NCBI GenBank assembly: GCA_963693305.1
Contig: OY855908.1
Coordinates: 4,082,501 to 4,146,500 of the forward strand
Source of the DNA: Meandrina meandrites
Taxonomy: Eukaryota; Cnidaria; Anthozoa; Scleractinia; Meandrinidae
Direction of reading: 5' to 3'
DNA: 64,000 nt
Below the pieces are notes generated by a model. It had not been told where the DNA came from. It saw only the letters and a list, made by a program, of their open reading frames with translations, and did no database searches. Positions 44,400-55,739 of this stretch are shown here, piece after piece (the stretch's first letter is position 1; each line of letters opens with the position of its first letter). Made by a program: the position numbers and the translations under genes.

Positions 44400-45388
44400 A
44401 GTGGAACCCCGTTAATTCGGCCACTATTCTCATTCATTACTAGGACGCGATATTCCGCAGTGCGTGGATTACATAACCCTGTTTGTTGATGATAGTTGTG
44501 TGATGTAATGCTTAATTACCACGTGCAATATCTCCTTATTTAAATATCCCTTTGCTTTGATTCGGCACATTTCGAAAGGGATACGCAAACCGGGAAGTCT
44601 GGAGACATTTTCGACCCTCCCACCTCCCCTTCGGCGACGTGTTCACAGCCACAGTGCTTTCGCATCCAGCTGCTCATTGCCTCGGCCACAATCTTTTCCC
44701 ATAACCTATCCACGCAATACAATTAGTGGCATATTAATGAGTGAGAATGGAATACCAACGGGCCATGGAAATTTGGCCGTATTAACGGCGTGGCCGTATT
44801 AACAGGGTAGGGTCAAATTTCATGACTGGTCTACTTCGAGTGCAGTGACGCCTTGACAGATAAATATCACAATTGCACTTCTAAACAGAGCCACATCAAA
44901 ATACTAACCAGCGCTAACGAATCTATTGGACCTTGAGAACAATCTTTCTGTAAGGGATGTTCAAAAAGAGGAGAAAAGCTCAAAGAGATCCACAGAGCAA
45001 GTAGGAAGCCGCAAGAAAAAAAGCATGCCGTGGTAAAAAGTTTGGTATTTATTCTCTTTTTACTACAGGCTTTGTAATTTCGCTAAGCAATCGTTTTGAA
45101 TAAAATAGTATCATTCAATATTGTTTCTCAAATACTGTATTTGTTTTGTTTGGTCAATTATTAATGGGTATTTGGTTCGAGTGACCGATGATTAGCGGGG
45201 TAAAATTGTAAAAGACCGTATAGTTTGGGATTTCACAATGTGGCCGTTGGCCGTATTAACGGGGTGGCTGCATTTACGGGGTTTTATTATAAGGAAATAT
45301 ATGGGCGTTTCGCCCGGACAAAAAAGAGTGGTCGTAATGCCGAGGTGGCCGTTTTAACGAGGTGGCCTTAAGGCGGGGTTCCACTAAA
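44400..45388. mobile_element. pogo/Tigger-like nonautonomous element
   Basis: Left end CAGTGGAACCCCGTTAATTC after TA; right end ggcggggttccact at 45375-45388. Inside, ttaacgg/ccgtattaacgg blocks recur (44778-44800, 45250-45270, 45340-45370), all variants of the terminal motif. CAGTGGAACCCCG is typical of pogo-class TIRs. No transposase frame was found. The right end has lost its last bases. Confidence 0.7.
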
Positions 45389-45656
45389 AATCGTTTTATC
45401 AGTCATGCATGACCAGGGATATGGTGCTACGTAGGGCAACACGACTACGTTATACGGTGTTTCACTAATTTTTTCCGATATCATGCAATCAGCTCGGAAA
45501 CTGTTTCTTTAAAATACGCCATACGAGCAACATTTTTGTTAAACTTGTCTCGCAACATTGTTGCACTGCAAGTTGAACGAGTTGTTCCCGTATTGCTACA
45601 GTGTGCTCAACTTGTCTTGAAACAAATTTCTGTGTTACAAGTTGAATAAAATTGTT

Positions 45657-45690
45657 GCACAAAGTAGAACTCGGTTCTACTTTGTGCAAC
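45657..45690. repeat. 34-bp palindrome
   Basis: gcacaaagtagaac / gttctactttgtgc around a TCG centre. Confidence 0.8.
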
Positions 45691-45757
45691 ATGTTGCTGC
45701 AGCAACTTGCAACGCTGAAATTTGGCCGTCGTGTATTGTGATCGCAGGAAACATCTC

Positions 45758-45829
45758 TACCCTCCTTCGCAGACGTTCTTTTGGGGAGGAATGCGTGACG
45801 AGCCAAAAGAACGTCTGCGAAGGAGGGTA
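45758..45829. mobile_element. Very short (72-bp) inverted-repeat element
   Basis: Two 27-bp perfect TIRs (TACCCTCCTTCGCAGACGTT... and complement) enclose only ~18 bp. It may be a solo TIR pair left after deletion. Confidence 0.75.
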
Positions 45830-45959
45830 AGATCGCTAACGAGATCAGCTGAGTCTTCCACAGGGATAACTAACAAAACAAATGTGATTTAAAATTAGTT
45901 TAGCAAGAAAGTCGCCTCTAACACTTGCCTGAGTTCAGAAAAAAGAAACATTTTAAGTC

Positions 45960-48900
45960 CTGTTGGTATGGCGACAAATTTACACGACTGGTACATGTGA
46001 GGGTGGTTCCCAGCTACCACGAGAAAATACAGCGCAACCATGACCTAGCCATCGCCGGACAATAAAATAAACTTCAAACGAAAAAAAAAACAGACAAAAG
46101 AGCAAATATACATAGCGATTTTCGATTCGCTCATTCCACAATATGTAAAATTGACTGAAGTGACGTGAGAATAACACAGAGGTCGAACTCACCTTCTGGA
46201 GATGTTGCCACTTGAAGATCAAGCAAATAAAAAACCACCAATTATGCGGCACGAATAATTAGGTTTATGCGAGACGAGAAAGGGTCATTGTCAAAGATGT
46301 CTGGTCTGGCTGAAGGGGAACAATAGCGCTTTATGGGGTGTATCAAATCCCTATATCAAGGTGCGTCACAAATTAGAGGTCCTCTCTTAGCTCCTAGCCG
46401 CCTTGATGTAAACGTCGCTGCTCTAAGCTGCCCAAAAGATTTAACTCTACGGCTAGCACGCAATGAACGGGGAGATATGAACGTGAGAATTCTGCTTGGA
46501 TTTGTTAAGACATGGAAAAACTTCCCTTAAGGACGGTGCCTACTAATAGCGAGGTATTTTTGCCCGACCGATGACTATGCAAGGGAAGTAGATGTTATCA
46601 AGGGCTATTAAAATCCAAAAAGAAAATTAGGGGTAGCCACGTAAATTTTCGAGATAATTAGGTTTGAAATCTTGAAAAAAGTGCTGACGTGGCATTTTCA
46701 AAAAAAGTAAAAGGAAATAAAATTTCTTTACAAATAACCTTTGAATTTGGTTTTTCATGAACAAAATCAACACTAAATATAACGATCTTAAAAATAACTA
46801 ACAAATACTATCTTTGAAACTGCGTGAACCACGTTTTTATTGACAAAACGATTGCACTTCAGCCATTTTTGACTCTAACAGCTCTCTCTTGCAAGGCCAG
46901 AAAAACAGCCTAAACAACTTTTGCACTGAACGAAAAATTAATCATGTGTTCTATAGACTTACCACTTCCATTCTATAAAATAAAAAGTATGGGTCACCAC
47001 GCGTTTTTAAAAGTTATACGAGTTGTATGGAATCGCTTTTGAAGTCAGTTACACTTTTCCTATCCCCTCCCTAGCGAGTTAAATATTTGCTTCTCGCGCA
47101 ATTTTTCACGCGTGCACCACGCCATATGTAGTTAGCAGTTTGCTGATTACGTTTGAGCGATTAGCGATGTGTTTCACTGTTAAATGTGAGCCATTTTTAT
47201 CGATAAGCGTTTAGGGCTTACTGACATGTTACTCTTTCACTGTTCCTGGTTTAGTACGTCCATTAACTGGATTTCGTTGCAACCGAAATTTTCTTGCATT
47301 TTAGTCGCGCGCTTGGTCGCGAAGTTGAATTCGTCATTTTGAGCGAGCAAATTCCCTTAGCGCGCGCGTCTAGTGCGATCGATGCCTTGCGTGATGCGCA
47401 GAAGATGTGCGCAGTAACAAAAGTAGGCACCGTCCTTAATTGAAAATAGATGCAAAATTGTGGTGTTGCGTCTGGTGAGGAATTCAGAGAGGGTGGCTCC
47501 CTGCAGCTATCAATTCAGATTAGAATAACACTTCTTTTAACAACGACTGAACTAAATACATGTTGTCACTAGGAGCTAAATCAAGCGAATTAAATAGCTT
47601 GTTATGCTTGAAAACGACGTTCCGACATGCACCAGCAGCGACAATCTGTGTGATTGGACCATCATGTTGGACAAGTTTAGGTCTCTCCAGCAGAGCGAAA
47701 TAACTTTATATAATAATTAAGACTTTGCTGTGCCGAGTAATAACAACATGTGCATTTACTGGATGATATCGACTTTAAGAATTCTGGACAAATTTGGGCT
47801 TCTCCAAAATTACAAATAAACACACCAGTATTTCCATTATCGCGGACTTCTGAACAAAACGTTGCTAATTTGGGGGAGATATGAGCGTACGAAAACATAA
47901 CATATTGGATGCAAATTTAATTAAGGCCGCGCTGGACCCTTGCTCATTAATAAATTCATTAGCAATTTATTTTGACGTGGTGTCATGTTGTAAATGTTTA
48001 ATTCTTCGAATTTTGAACACCGATTCCTTCAAAACTTCTCAAGGATAATAGGGGTTGATGGAATTTTATCATGATTGTCGTTTGACTGAGAGATGACCGT
48101 TTACTTTGATGTTGCAAGTTCTTAAGTGTTAATCTGCAGATAATGCGATTTTGTGTCCAAGTTTCCAGCTAGAATAGCGCACCAAATTAAACGACTATAT
48201 AACCTAGTGGTAAATCACAACCTCTTTTGTGTTCTGGTCAGAACGAAATTCTCGAATTCAATAATTAATAGGAGTTATTGGCCCCTAAGAGGGTAAAAAT
48301 GTGAAATCTAAACTTTGAAACGTGCTATCTTCTTTTTGAGAAGGGATTTTAAAAATCCGTTTTGACCAGAACACAATAGAGTACACCAAGTTTATGTTCC
48401 CTGCAAATCAAGTCATGAAATTCTGTATCAGTGGAGAAAACTTGGACACAAATTTGCAGGTTTTGCCGCTTCCGAATCAGTGTTTACAACAACGTGTACT
48501 TTATTCGAAGCTTCGAATCTAATTATGCTGAATTATGATAATTCCTCATGTTCCAGCGCACAGGACACAAAGCGGAGAACAATAACATGTAATTACGTAT
48601 ACAAAGAACTTTAAGAAATATATTCTCATGAATATTTCGATTGTTGTCGGCTTCAGTCGTCGCAGTTCGTGCATACTCTTAAAATAAATGCATACATAAT
48701 TATAGCAAGGGTCCAGCGCGACCTTAAGTTGCTCAGGTGCAGTACGTGTAGGATTTCAATGCTTAGAAATATTCTTTGCGGGTGACAAGTGCACAAGTCT
48801 ATAGGAATTCAAAACATTGTTCTCTTTGACGACAGCAGACCTATTGAGAATATCTTAATCTCTGTTAGAAATTTCATAAAGTGAACAGAACGACGGACAA

Positions 48901-48990
48901 ACTAGCAAACATTTTATAAATATAAAGAAAACAATGAGAAAAATGCAAATGAAACAGCGAGTGGTGAATTTCGGAATAGTAGGCTACAAA
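45960..48990. repeat. Segmental duplication block U1
   Basis: Shares ordered anchors with 55740-57870, 58384-59370 and 59470-59755: gcgacaaatttacacgac, tggacaaatttgggcttctc, ggtgacaagtgcacaa and gagtggtgaatttcgg. A putative exon end near 46196-46240 (minus: gtggcaacatctccagaag before gtgagt) is conserved at 58608-58645. No full gene could be built. Interrupted by a TTAA-flanked element at 46531-47435. Confidence 0.75.
46531..47435. mobile_element. TTAA-flanked nonautonomous element with a paralogous empty site
   Basis: TIRs GGACGGTGCCTACT / complement (agtaggcaccgtcc), with TTAA at 46527-46530 and 47436-47439. The related block U4 reads ggaaaaacttgcatgagttgaaaata without the insert, where U1 has aacttccc / ttgaaaata on either side, which marks the insertion point. 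Interior noncoding. The target fits Kolobok or piggyBac. Confidence 0.85.
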
Positions 48991-49859
48991 AGACCTGAGT
49001 CTTTTCGTGCCTCCTCTTCAACAGACTGTTTCAAAGTTTCAGACTCTGCGGCTACCAAGTATCAAGTCAAGCTAAAAGAACCCATATAGATTTTAAAAAT
49101 GGGCTAAGCTCGACCTGACTCAACAGGTCAAGCACAATCCTTTGACGTTTTCCTTGACCTTATCGTAATGTTGTGTTATGTGATATAACATATGCATTGT
49201 AGCTGGATGCTACTAAAACTGGAAATGAAGAACAGGGAACGGGGAACGGGAAACGGGAAACGAGGAACGGGGAACGGGGAACTGGGAACAGGACTCTGGG
49301 AACAAATGTACAGCGGTCCACGGTGATCGATTTAAAAAGCTCATCGTTTTCATCGAAAATGCTGTTCAGAGTGGAGACATTTGAAAATGGAGCCCAATCT
49401 TCTCAGAATGGACAGCAAAAACGGCGGCTTTTTAATAGATCGTACCAATGCCCATGGACGATGAGCGAAAAGCGTCGGCAATAAACGCATAAGTGGAGAC
49501 GGGACCTGAAGTCCCTTTGCTGATTAGACGAAGGCCTATCACGTGACACTCCTCACAGTTATAGCTCCCTTCGAGGAAATAACCTGCATTGCACTCAGGG
49601 AATCTATGGCAATCATCTTGAAATTTGGACTTGCAGTGCCCAGTTACGTGCGCGTAAGCCCTGTGACGTCATCAAATCAAAAGATCCGCGCGACAAATGT
49701 CTCCCATGATCGCGTGTCTTCGCGAAAGTAGAATGGAAAGATTTGCGTTCAGTGTTTTATCAGTGACACCAGACAGTACGAGTTATTTTAACGCTGCACA
49801 GACACTTTAAAACACATTCAAGACAGCTTTCATACACACTTTAAGTACGTGTTTATTCC
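48991..49859. other. Spacer with a 7-bp minisatellite
   Basis: 49230-49300 is a run of about ten GGGAACG-type units (ggaacgg, gaaacgg variants). No gene seen. Confidence 0.6.
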
Positions 49860-50580
49860 AATGCAAAAGTGCAAGAGCTGTTACTATTGAGAAACATGTA
49901 ACTAAAACAACTAGTTAAGAGTTGTTGTTTTCTTTCTTCTTCTTCTTCTGTGAAGTTTTCCTGCAAGAAAGATAATGCCATCAATTCCCCTTCTAAGACC
50001 ATGAACGCGGCTTATTCGGAGCCAGTTAGCTTGATTTTCTAAAATTATTTTACAAGAGAAGCTCTAGACTTAGTACAAAGTGCATAGTGCGTTTAGAGAA
50101 ATTAAAGTAAAATTGCGGGTGATTACTGATTTGTAAGCTGTGACCTTGTAGGGGACACGCAATGGTCTCTCGATCAATGGCTTAGAAGGAAAGGAAAGGA
50201 ACAGCGTAAGGAAGTAAAGGAAAACCTGAATTGAACAAAGTCTCCCACATCCACGAGGTTTTGTGCGACCGGTAAGTACAAACAAATTTCCAAGGATCTT
50301 TCACTAAACGAACTCCAAATTTTTTCCCATTCAGGTTATCCAGTTGTGTAGGTAGAAGAAAAAGATAAAGAATTCAACTTAGTTTTGGATTGCTTCGTGT
50401 AAATATTTGTGTGTTTTTGTCTGTTGTGCAGTAAAAGAAATCGAAGCATGACTTTAACATATGTATCTATTTAAGCCGTTTTGATTGTGAGTCGTAAAAG
50501 GTACAAGCATTGACAGAACTTACCTTTTGAGCTAAGGATCAGCAACAGTTCGATACGTAATATTCTCTCTTTGATTCGGA
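49860..50580 (-). pseudogene. Paralogue of the two exons at 40.9-41.6 kb, with a TAG stop
   Basis: Exon 50580-50524 (after attccag, before gtaagt) and a terminal exon starting at 49960 (after cttgcag). The flank cgtgtttattcca is also shared. In the frame used for copy 1, the codon matching GAG is TAG (GTT GCT GAT CCT TAG), so this copy would be truncated before the Lys-rich tail KTSQKKKKKENNNS. If another frame is the real one, it is not a pseudogene. Confidence 0.3.
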
Positions 50581-50599
50581 CTGGAATAAACAAAAGTAA

Positions 50600-52388
50600 T
50601 GAATAATTTCAATATATATTTCCATATACGACAATTAAATATCGTTTGTGCAATTTACATTTGCATTGGCAAAAAAACCCAGAAAGACCTTCGAAGTTTG
50701 TGATTCAACCCAGTCAACGTATCAGTTATTCATCACCTGTCGATTCGCATACGATCAAGAGGAAAAAATCTTCGAATTCTTTCTAAAACTTCTATAGATC
50801 TTTAAAAGTATGCGCAAATCTTATTCCACATGAACGAAAGAAGAATTTCATGAATAAAGACTTTTTATTTATTTTATTTATTTATTTATTTTATTTATTT
50901 ATTTACAATAGATTGACGATTTTTTAATTTCCCATTTAATTTCCCATTGCCCGTTTTAGTAACATCCTCCCCAGTTAGTTTTTTGGCCTTTATTTAATTC
51001 TAAATACTTGATGATGGTATTTAATTTTAATTTTAATCTTAATGAACTGAAGAGATATCCATTAATGCGACGATGTCGTGTCCATTTCAAATATGTTTAT
51101 TAATTAAGAATTTTTGCCCTCCGTTGATCCGTTGCATCTAAGCGTGAACACGTCATAAAAAAAATTAATTTGGTATTAATTTAACGTTGCGTAAATTGTC
51201 TGACTCATGAAGGGTTTTCAGACAACGTTTCGCACAAGTGATTAGAGAGCTTAGGCACAGACGGTTTTAAGCCACCGACGGCGACCAAAACGCTAATGCA
51301 ACTACTTTTAGTGTTCTTTAACCCTCACCAATCGATTGGAAAGCCCTTATTTTAGTATATTACAACTTGACACCATGGACCAAAAATACGCGCCAGACAA
51401 AAGAAGATTCCACTTCCGGTTGCCGTTCGTGGCTTAAGCTCTCTACTATGAAAGTGACGACGACGCTGAGGACAACGTTTAGTAAAAAATGAATTCATAT
51501 TCTTGATTCTACTCATCTTTAACAACTAATACAGCGAAGTTGTGGTGTGATAGTTTTTCGTAGCATGGTTAACGGTGACGTAGAAACTTCTCATACTCCC
51601 TTATACCGGTAAGTAAGATCCCTGAAGACGTGAAGGTCATTTGGCTCTATTACTTCGCTGAAGTGATGGCAGATGCATATTAGCATTGCTAGTTTCATGC
51701 ACATTGTCGCAATGAAATTATTTACTAAAGTATAACAAGAAGTGTCGGTATATAAAGCTTACGGGAAGTTCGCGCTAATTGTTTATGCGCATCCTTACTG
51801 CGCACGTAATTCCTGTCGCAACGCTACGCCACGTCATGAATCGAGCGCGCGCGCTGAGGAAACTTTCCAACCACATATAGGGTGAGGAGCCGTTGCGATA
51901 ACTTCACTTGCAGTTTGCCAGCTTAAATGGTCGGTGACCCCTACTTTTTTCTTAACAGATCACTTTTGTTAACGATTATCTACGTTTTGTGAGAAAATTA
52001 AAAAAATCTATCGAATAAAAGGTTGATTTTTTTTGCCCCACGCACGTTCGAATTCCGCTTTTTGATCTTTTCGTTTTGCCGTACGACGGGTTCAAATGCC
52101 TCTTCCAGGGCTAAGTTTTGCATAAAAGATGGCAACACTTAAAATTATTTACGCAACAGACGCACTTCTTCAAAATATCACCAAGATCGTTTGCCTCCGT
52201 TTTCTCGTCATCGATAATTTAAACTACAAACCTTGAAAGCCGTGCGAAATTACGTGCGCCAATTTTTCAAAATCAGGGTAGTTTTCTACAGACTTTATCT
52301 CTGAAACGAAGTCGGTGACCCCCACTTTTTTTTGTATTTCTCACACAAGTAACTCATTATCCGTCCTCAGTAAATATTTTAGAAAAAT
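50600..52388. other. Spacer with simple repeats and one MITE
   Basis: 50863-50905 is a TTTA microsatellite. 51244-51444 is bounded by short TIRs (AGAGAGCTTA / TAAGCTCTCT) and looks like a MITE. The phrase gtcggtgacccc(c/t)acttttttt occurs twice (near 51930 and 52311). No gene recognised. Confidence 0.55.
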
Positions 52389-53204
52389 CTATCGACTAGA
52401 AAATTTTCGCGCGAACGTCCTTAAGGTACGGTAAATGTAGGTAAATACATTCTCATAGTTGCTGTAGTGCCATTGATTGATGTTTTCATCCACTTCTTCC
52501 GTATTGCAAGATTCTTCACAGCATTCCTCGTGAAAGTCGAAATGCCAGATCGTCCCACTCTCCTCCACGCCTTCATCCACATTTGAAAAGTAGGCGCAAG
52601 TGAGGCCCCTTTTTTGAGATAGGAAACTTTTAGCACGATTCCTTTCCAAAAGGAAGCGATCTGCATCTGTTAAGACACGCATATTGATCAATGAGCTAAA
52701 AAATATTAGCAGGACTAAGTAAGAAACAGAGACTTGTCAGATCCAGGGCATTTCTAGGAATATAGTTCGAGGTTGTTGTATTTTAGTAAATTCTCTAAGG
52801 TGACATGCCCCACTTTTTCAGGGCTGGTTGATCAACATCGAACGGTGAAGGGTATCATAAAACCGAACGAACCTCCATCTTTGTCGAGGAGGAAGAGGGA
52901 CTGGGAAAGAGAGAGAGAGAGAACTGTTGTGAACTTTCTTTATTTATGCAGGGTTCTCAACATTTCACATTAAATAATTTCGCCAATAATAAAAGTTCCA
53001 TTCGACTAGATATAGCCAAGAAGCGTTTATTCTAATGAATATGACTGGCCGCGGCATAAACAACCGGCAAACTATTTAGTTCCCTTGCATCTGCTCTACA
53101 TTACTTTAATTAGCTTAACAAATCCTTCGTTTACCTTCAATTTTCCTGGCCCAGCAGCAGCCGAAAACCAACAAAATTACCAGAATGGCCAACACACACT
53201 TCAT
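52389..53204 (-). CDS. Small secreted Cys-containing peptide precursor, copy B
   Basis: Two exons, 53204-53135 and 52666-52389, with the same first-exon length (70 bp), the same phase and the same splice contexts as copy A; 115 residues. Signal peptide MKCVLAILVILLVFGCCWA, then the conserved segment DADRFLLERNRAKSF, then a mature-like region with only four Cys (GLTC, HEECC, EESC). After EECCxxxC the C-terminus is unrelated to copy A (YSNYENVFTYIYRT...). A conserved signal and pro-like part beside a divergent mature part is typical of fast-evolving secreted peptide families, though a frameshift in one copy could also explain the different ends. Family not recognised. Confidence 0.6.
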
Positions 53205-53643
53205 CTTGTATTTTTGCTTTTTTAAAGAGAAATAGAACGTAGTTTTGAAAATAAATGATTTGATCAGTTGGAACTCGATTGAGTTATATGGTGTTCACTT
53301 ATAGCACGCAACAGTCCGTAAACTATTTCTTTGAAAAAGAAAAAACAAAACTAGAACTCATTTCGATAGCTTGCACACTGTACTTTGTCTCCTAAATTTG
53401 GGTAAACATATAATTTAACTATATTGGTGCCGCCGTAAAAGTAACAATCCTAGCATGTAATCGTCCAGACCTTTAAGGAACTGTGTCACGGATTTTTGCC
53501 AAATTTGGACAGAAGAAAATGACCACCAAATTGAGTGAATTATAAGAATAACAAGTTAAATAAGGAAGGAACATTTCAATAACACTGGCAAATACATAAA
53601 ACATACGGATAGCTAAAAATTGAAGAAGGTTGAAATGGATTGC
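53205..53643. other. Upstream flank of copy B
   Basis: No TATA box or other promoter element was convincingly placed; nothing else recognised. Confidence 0.35.
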
Positions 53644-54226
53644 GATACCGTCAAATTCCGGTTATAATTCCTGGGCTTATACAACTTCGTAAGGTGTTTT
53701 GGGTGGGCTTATATCCGGGGGACTTATATGCGGAATAAAAAAACCTTTCGAATTGAGCCACGGAAGTGTTGATCGAAATACGTTTTTAAGTTAAACATTC
53801 ATAATAAAGCAACATTTAGCCCTGTTCAGTACTGTCATCCAGCAGAGGGGGGCTTATAACAATATATATTATTCCACCATTGCGACATTTTACCGTATTA
53901 GGTCAAAATATGACACGTTGTTATTCCACTATTGCGCCATTTTACCATATTAGGGCAAAAGAACGCGCAAAATATGCCACGTTATTACATTGTAGAACAG
54001 GGCAAAAATACGGACTGAAAGCGGAGCGACAAAATGGCCCAACTAAACGTTATTTTTTAGTGGAATAATAAATCCCTTATTCAATGGTTTAACATATAAT
54101 ACGAGCGGCCATTTTGCTCGTTGCTCGCAAAACAAGGTGTATGTATTCTTTTGTTTCCAGGTGGATGGGCCTATAACCGGGGGGGGGGGGGGGGGGGGGG
54201 GTCTCATAACCGGAATTTTACGGTAT
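53644..54226. mobile_element. Inverted-repeat element with internal duplications and a poly-G tract
   Basis: Ends GATACCGTCAAATTCCGGTT / complement (aaccggaattttacggtat). Inside, a ~55-bp unit around ttattccac(c/t)attgcg is repeated. Part of the interior (~53985-54170) is duplicated directly outside, at 54270-54500. A ~23-base G run spans 54179-54201. Confidence 0.75.
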
Positions 54227-54510
54227 GGGTTTTTGAACAACAGCTCGGCTAGTATATGCTAAACATTGAATAAGGTGTATTATTACACTGTAGAACATGC
54301 AGGGCAAAGATACGGACGCAAAGCGAAGCAACGAAATGGCCGGACAAAACGGCCCAAACTAAATGGAAAAAATAGTGGAATAATAAATCGTTTATTCAAT
54401 GGTTTAACATATAATACGTGCGGATATTTTCTTCATTGCTCGCAAAATAAGGTGTATGTATTCTTTTGTTTCCAGGTAGATGGGCCTATAACAGTTCGGC
54501 TGGGCGGTTT

Positions 54511-55739
54511 TCCAAGTTAATCTCATTTATTTGTATTTTCTTGGAATAGTATGTTTACAACGTAATTTCATGAAGCTGTCAGCTCCTAACTCTTTAATTA
54601 CTCGCCGTTTTAGAGGATCTCCACATCATCCGTTTAATCACAGTAGCGCCATGATGATAAATTCGAGACTTAGCAGCTGCGAGACTACTATATTCGCTTC
54701 CCGCTCGGAATAAGGTGCACAGCTTTAAACGTACTGTGCGCCGTTCGGAAAACACGCAAAGAGAATGATGTAGTTTCAAGGTACCAAAGTTTTGGTTTGC
54801 TCCACGTTTTTGCAATTTTAAATTAATGAGGCACTAACTAACTATCAAATGTTTGCTGTTAATTCGAGTGATCCAAACTGGCTTTAAGAGAATGCTTAAG
54901 TGTAACATTTATTCATCAGAAAAAAATTTGTAATTTGTACTGAAAACTTGTCTTCCAATTAGTTTAGTCAGGTAATGAAGGGGCGAAAAAAGTGCATGAT
55001 TCACCTATAATTCCTCGAGTGAGAACCGTGGACCCTTGACCAGTTAAAGCAGAAACAGGTCCGAGATTCTGAGACCTTGCGGCAAAAAATTCAAACTCCG
55101 AGACGGATAAACAAACACAAAACAGAGACCTCGTGACTGATCGCAAAGGCTTTCACGATTATGAGATCAACTTAAAAGCTTCGGACACCCATGATTTTCC
55201 ATGGCCACCATGCCACTCTATAACAGCACGCCGAGGAACTATAAAATTATGTTTGTCAATCCATTTTTCGAAACTTACTGTAAGGTGAAAGGTCCTAACA
55301 AACCAAACAGGCTTTAGCAATTTTCATGTCTTGGAGCAAATTACCCGAAACAGTTCTCTAAATTCCGCACTGATAGCTTCGGTTCCACAAATAGTGAAGA
55401 AGTAGCTAAGCAAGGTAGAATCTCTCAAGAACAATATCCATCTTGATCTGTCAATTTTATAGTAATTATGCCGGACTTCGCCGGCCGATTTTTAAACTGC
55501 TTTATACCAAACTTGTTTGGGTTAAAATCGACGTTCATCATATATAATCTTGCAGTGGTCCGGCGATACTGTTGGTGAGTGTATCTCTTGGTATACTAGG
55601 ACAAGGGAAGATGCACAACCTTCCATAGCTAGGCTCGACCACAAAATGGAATTCTTAATAAAGCCAAAAAAACAAAGGTGGAAAATTGCAACTTGAATAA
55701 AAACGTAGGTAACACTGCACAGTGATTTTCATGATTCTT
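54511..55739. other. Intergenic, nothing recognised
   Basis: No gene or clear repeat supported. Confidence 0.4.
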
